From NCBI GenBank assembly GCA_030151225.1, contig JASLEG010000117.1:39911-103910 (forward strand): a stretch of 64,000 nucleotides of DNA, given 5' to 3'. The DNA comes from Burkholderia sp. (lineage in GTDB: Bacteria; Pseudomonadota; Gammaproteobacteria; Burkholderiales; Burkholderiaceae). Made by a program: the position numbers and the translations under genes. The notes under the pieces were generated by a model that was not told the origin of the DNA, made no database searches, and was given only the letters and a program-made list of their open reading frames with translations. Shown piece by piece: positions 60,840 to 64,000 of the stretch. Position 1 is the stretch's first letter; the number at the start of each line of letters is the position of its first letter.

Positions 60840-61429
60840 TGCCGGCCTCCCTTCACCTGCATGTGCCCGCGCGAGGCGAGCCAGATGCTGATCGGCGTGA
60901 GCACCAGCATGGTGGTGAGCAGCGGCACGCGCCCGATCGCGATCGCCACGAAGGCGGCCAGCGCCACGCCTGCCGCGGCCGGCACGTGGCGCAACGGTTT
61001 GGCCACCTTCACCGCCATCGCGATCAGCAGCCCCGCCGCCGCCGCGGCCAACCCGCCGAACAGGTGCTGCACGCGCGGGTCGCCCTGGGTCTTCGCGTAG
61101 ATCACGCCGAGCCCCACCACCACCAGCGTGGGCCCCGCGATCAGGCCGAGCAGGCCGGCCAGCGCGCCCGGCACGCCGCGAAAGCGCATCCCGATCGCCA
61201 CCGACATGTTGATCACGTTGCCGCCGGGCAGGAACTGGCAGAGGCCGAGCAGATCGGTGAACTCCTCGGCCGTGAGCCAGCCGCGTTCGTCCACCACGGC
61301 GCGTCGCACGAACGGCAGCGCACCGCCGAAGGAAACCAGGCCGAGGCCGAGGAAGCCGAGGAACAGCTCGGCGATGCCGACCTCGCGCGCGGGCGCGTCG
61401 GGCTGGCCGGGTACGGTGGGGGAAGTCAT
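60836..61429 (-). CDS. Chromate transporter, N-terminal half (ChrA-type)
   Basis: The 197-residue membrane protein is the other half of a split CHR transporter: ELFLGFLGLGLVSFGGALPF near residue 21, DLLGLCQFLPGGNVINMSVA near 60 and hydrophobic segments to the end. The pair encodes the two six-helix domains as separate proteins. A TTG start at 61435 is possible but ATG at 61429 is more natural. It is divergent from a LysR gene with a 103-bp shared promoter region, so that LysR may control the three-gene set. Confidence 0.88.
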   Translation of the reverse strand: MTSPTVPGQPDAPAREVGIAELFLGFLGLGLVSFGGALPFVRRAVVDERGWLTAEEFTDLLGLCQFLPGGNVINMSVAIGMRFRGVPGALAGLLGLIAGPTLVVVGLGVIYAKTQGDPRVQHLFGGLAAAAAGLLIAMAVKVAKPLRHVPAAAGVALAAFVAIAIGRVPLLTTMLVLTPISIWLASRGHMQVKGGRQ

Positions 61430-61532
61430 GGGCAATCCTGATCGTGGTGCGTCGATGCGGCGAGATTACGCCGCTTCAGCGCGCCGGCAAAACGATTTCT
61501 CGGCGCGCGCCTTGTGATCTAAACTCACAAGC

Positions 61533-62408
61533 ATGACCCGCCAACTCCCCCCCTTTCCGGCGCTGCGCGCCTTCGAGGCCGCCGCCCGCCATGAAAGCTT
61601 CAGTGCCGCCGGCGACGAGCTGCATGTGACTCACGGTGCGATCAGCCGCCAGGTGGCGGCGCTCGAGGCCTGGCTCGGCCGGCCCGTGTTCCAGCGCTAC
61701 GGCAAGCGCGTGCGCCTGACCGACGAGGGCCGCCGCTACCTCGCTTCGGTGTCCGACGCGTTCGACCGCATCGCGCTGGCCACCGACACGCTGCGCAACA
61801 CCGCGCCCGCGCACGTGCTGCGCATCAACGCGCTGCCCACGCTGGCGATGAAATGGCTGCTGCCGCGGCTCTCGCGCTTCCAGCGCGACATGCCGAACGT
61901 GGAGCTGAAGCTGTCCACCTCGAATGCGCCGCTCGACACGCTCGAGGGCCAGTTCGACGTGGCGATCCGCAGCAGCCCCGGGCGCTGGCCCGGCCGCGCC
62001 ACCGGCCAGTTCCTCGACGAGACGCTGGTGCCGGTGTGCAGCCCCGCGCTGCTGCGACGCATGCCGATCGACGGCCCCGACGATCTCGCGCGCCACGTGC
62101 TGCTGCATTCGGATACGCGCCCCGACGCGTGGCGCGACTGGTTCGAGGCGGCCGGCCTGCCGATGCGCGGGCGCAGGAAGCAGTCGTTCGACCACTTCTA
62201 TCTGGCACTGCAGGCGGCCGTGGACGGGCTCGGCGTGGCGCTGGGCCCGCTGCCGCTGATCGACGACGAACTCGCGAGCGGCCGGCTGGTGGTGCCGCTC
62301 GACGGACCGCACGTGGCCACGCGCCGCTACTGGTGGATCGCGGCGCGCGAGGCGCCGCCCGAGGTGGCGAAGTTCTGCGCGTGGCTCGACGCGCAGGCCG
62401 GCGCGTAG
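61533..62408 (+). CDS. LysR-family regulator (GcvA-like)
   Basis: The 291-residue regulator has the winged helix FPALRAFEAAARHESFSAAG and VTHGAISRQVAALEAWLGRP (about residues 10-52) and an effector domain with INALPTLAMKWLLPRLSRFQ, LDTLEGQFDVAIRSSPGRWP and FDHFYLALQAAVDGLGVALG, typical of the GcvA/AmpR-like branch. It is divergent from the split chrA-glyoxalase operon, its likely target, and converges with the nucleobase permease gene. Confidence 0.9.
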   Translation: MTRQLPPFPALRAFEAAARHESFSAAGDELHVTHGAISRQVAALEAWLGRPVFQRYGKRVRLTDEGRRYLASVSDAFDRIALATDTLRNTAPAHVLRINALPTLAMKWLLPRLSRFQRDMPNVELKLSTSNAPLDTLEGQFDVAIRSSPGRWPGRATGQFLDETLVPVCSPALLRRMPIDGPDDLARHVLLHSDTRPDAWRDWFEAAGLPMRGRRKQSFDHFYLALQAAVDGLGVALGPLPLIDDELASGRLVVPLDGPHVATRRYWWIAAREAPPEVAKFCAWLDAQAGA

Positions 62409-62429
62409 GTCGCGCCTCCGCTCAGCCCG

Positions 62430-63734
62430 TCACACCACCGGGCCCGGCTCCTTCTCGCGGCGCAGCAAGGCGTACAGGATGATCGCGCCGAAGGTGGCGG
62501 TGCCGATGCCGCCCAGCGCGAAGCCGCCGAGCTTCAGCGAGAAGTCGCCGGCGCCGAGCACCAGCGTGACGGCCGCCACGATCAGGTTGCGGTTGTCGGA
62601 GAAATCCACGCGGTTCACCACCCAGATCCGCGCGCCGGTCACCGCGATCAACCCGAACACCACGATCGACACGCCGCCGAGCACCGGCCCCGGAATCGTG
62701 TGGATCACCGCGCCGAACTTCGGCGAGAAGCCGAGCCCCACCGCGATCAGCGCGGCCACCGCGAACACCAGGGTCGAATAGATGCGGGTGACGGCCATCA
62801 CGCCGATGTTCTCGGCATAGGTGGTCACGCCGGTGCCCCCCGCGCAGCCCGACACGATGGTGGCGAGCGCGTCGCCGAGAAAGGCGCGGCCCGTGTAGCG
62901 GTCGAGGTTGTGGCCGGTCATCGCGCCGACCGCCTTCAGGTGCCCGAGGTTCTCGGCCACCAGGATCACGGCCACCGGCGCGAGCAGCAGCATCGCGTGC
63001 GGATCGAACACCGGCGCGGTGAAGCTCGGCACCCCGAACCAGTTCGCCTGCGCCACCAGCGAGAAGTCGATCGGCCGGCCGAGGCCCAGCCCGTTGGTCA
63101 CCACCGCGTAGATCGCGTAGGCGATCAGCAGCCCCACCAGGATCAGCAGGCGCTGCACCATGCCGCGCGCGAACACCGCCACGCCGCCCACGCACAGCAC
63201 CGTGACCAGCGCCATCACGCTGTCGAAGGTGCTCGCGCTCACGCCCTTCACGGCGATCGGCGCGAGGTTCAGGCCGATCACCGCCACGATCGCGCCGGTC
63301 ACGACGGGCGGCATCAGCGTCTCGATCCAGCGCGTGCCGATCGCCGACACGATCAGCCCGATCACCGCGTAGGCCACGCCGCAGGCCACGATGCCGCCGA
63401 GCGCCACCGGGATGTTGGCGTTCAGGCCGCTGCCGCCGTAGCCGGTCACCGCGATCACCAGGCCGATGAACGAGAAGCTCGAGCCCAGATAGCTCGGCAC
63501 CCGGCCGCCCACCACCACGAAGAACAGCAGCGTGCCGATGCCCGACATGAAGATGCAGAGGTTCGGATCGAAGCCCATCAGCAGCGGCGCGAGCACCGTC
63601 GAGCCGAACATCGCCACCACGTGCTGCACGCCCATCGCGATCATCTGCGGCCATGCGAGCCGCTCGTCGGGTGCCACCACGCCGTCGGCGCCGCGCGCGG
63701 CCACGCGCCAGCGCGGGAAATAGGAATCGGCCAT
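62430..63734 (-). CDS. NCS2-family uracil/xanthine permease
   Basis: The 434-residue carrier has about twelve to fourteen membrane segments and the NCS2 pattern of UraA and RutG: QMIAMGVQHVVAMFGSTVLA near residue 30, the SFIGLVIAVTGYGG and ETLMPPVVTGAIVAVIGLNL stretches, VAENLGHLKAVGAMTGHNLD and ATIVSGCAGGTGVTTYAENI with the substrate-binding Glu, and GGVSIVVFGLIAVTGARIWV. It imports pyrimidines or purines with protons; a uracil-type carrier is more likely than a xanthine one. No degradation genes are adjacent. Confidence 0.9.
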   Translation of the reverse strand: MADSYFPRWRVAARGADGVVAPDERLAWPQMIAMGVQHVVAMFGSTVLAPLLMGFDPNLCIFMSGIGTLLFFVVVGGRVPSYLGSSFSFIGLVIAVTGYGGSGLNANIPVALGGIVACGVAYAVIGLIVSAIGTRWIETLMPPVVTGAIVAVIGLNLAPIAVKGVSASTFDSVMALVTVLCVGGVAVFARGMVQRLLILVGLLIAYAIYAVVTNGLGLGRPIDFSLVAQANWFGVPSFTAPVFDPHAMLLLAPVAVILVAENLGHLKAVGAMTGHNLDRYTGRAFLGDALATIVSGCAGGTGVTTYAENIGVMAVTRIYSTLVFAVAALIAVGLGFSPKFGAVIHTIPGPVLGGVSIVVFGLIAVTGARIWVVNRVDFSDNRNLIVAAVTLVLGAGDFSLKLGGFALGGIGTATFGAIILYALLRREKEPGPVV

Positions 63735-63908
63735 CGCCGGGCTCTCCTGTGTCTTGTTCGTGTCGTTATGGGCCGGCGGCCACGGCGGCGCGCCGGATGC
63801 GATTCAGGCGCGAGTGTACGAAGCGGAAACGGCGATGACAAGCGGGGGCGAGCGACGAGACGCGGCGCACCGGGAAAGACCGGAGCCGGCGGGGCGACTG
63901 GAAGGGGG

Positions 63909-63932
63909 GAAGACGGGAAGACGGGAAGACGC
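63909..63932. repeat. Triplicated octamer GAAGACGG
   Basis: GAAGACGG occurs twice and GAAGACGC once in direct tandem (63909-63932), in a purine-rich stretch upstream of the permease gene. It is a short simple-sequence repeat of no evident function, followed to the window end by homopolymer-like G and C runs. Confidence 0.6.
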
Positions 63933-64000
63933 GGGGAACGGCGCAGGCGCAACGGCCGGGGGGGCGGGCGGGGGGGCCCGCCGCCCCCGCCGCCCGGGCC

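Noticed and set aside
63909..63932. GAAGACGG repeats considered as a CRISPR-like array
   Set aside because: They are 8 bp long, directly adjacent without spacers, so this is a simple tandem repeat.

Overview
The window is a GC-rich bacterial chromosome segment with dense, Burkholderia-like gene content: tandem Burkholderia-type porins, DUF4148 exported proteins, many LysR, AraC and SDR genes, and a housekeeping block (folB-ttcA-glmU-glmS-ppnP, argG, gor). I infer a Burkholderia chromosome, probably the primary one. I cannot assign a species without a search. I see no rRNA, tRNA, CRISPR array, prophage or intact insertion sequence.

Layout. 1-3.2 kb: an SBF-type transporter and an EAL-CBS-GGDEF c-di-GMP protein. 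3.4-6.7 kb: a tightly coupled LacI regulator, AGE-family sugar isomerase and PfkB kinase, which looks like a mannose/fructose-type hexose pathway. 6.7-14.3 kb: core genes, namely DUF2905, a MidA-type methyltransferase, a FolM-like SDR lacking its catalytic pair, folB, ttcA, glmU, glmS and ppnP. 14.5-19.5 kb: a single-domain receiver, flavin reductase, SDR/TetR pair, YbaK-type deacylase and AraC. 19.7-24.8 kb: a catabolic operon (BKACE, MFS, SDR, SMP-30, SDR) between two AraC regulators. 25.8-28.4 kb: an O-methyltransferase, a GNAT, and a deletion scar joining a headless LysR to a headless M20 peptidase. 28.4-36.3 kb: a two-component Rieske oxygenase with a GntR regulator, MFS carrier, class II aldolase and LysR, plus a tiny ORF resembling an internally deleted ketol-acid reductoisomerase. 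36.4-40.8 kb: DUF779, MarR, three tandem paralogous membrane proteins and argG. 41-49.5 kb: LysR and an orphan OmpR-type regulator upstream of an RND efflux operon. 49.6-56.9 kb: lipoproteins, a porin, two DUF4148 genes and an RR-HK-degenerate RR cluster. 57-63.7 kb: glutathione reductase, a second porin, glyoxalase with a split chromate transporter, LysR and a nucleobase permease.

The two observations I find most interesting are regulatory. First, a 16-bp element of the form ATGAA-N6-TTCAT lies upstream of the LysR/RR pair, the RND operon, both DUF4148 genes and the RR-HK operon. Three copies have a TA-rich hexamer starting exactly 49 bp from the element's first base, and two others share a different fixed downstream element. 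The two full OmpR-type regulators have closely similar output domains, so one envelope-stress or efflux regulon spanning about 15 kb is plausible. Second, CTCTGTATACAGAG-like sites lie upstream of the Rieske gene, the GntR gene and an uncharacterised gene, marking a probable GntR regulon. All coordinates were read by eye, and functions rest on recognised motifs and family knowledge rather than on searches.
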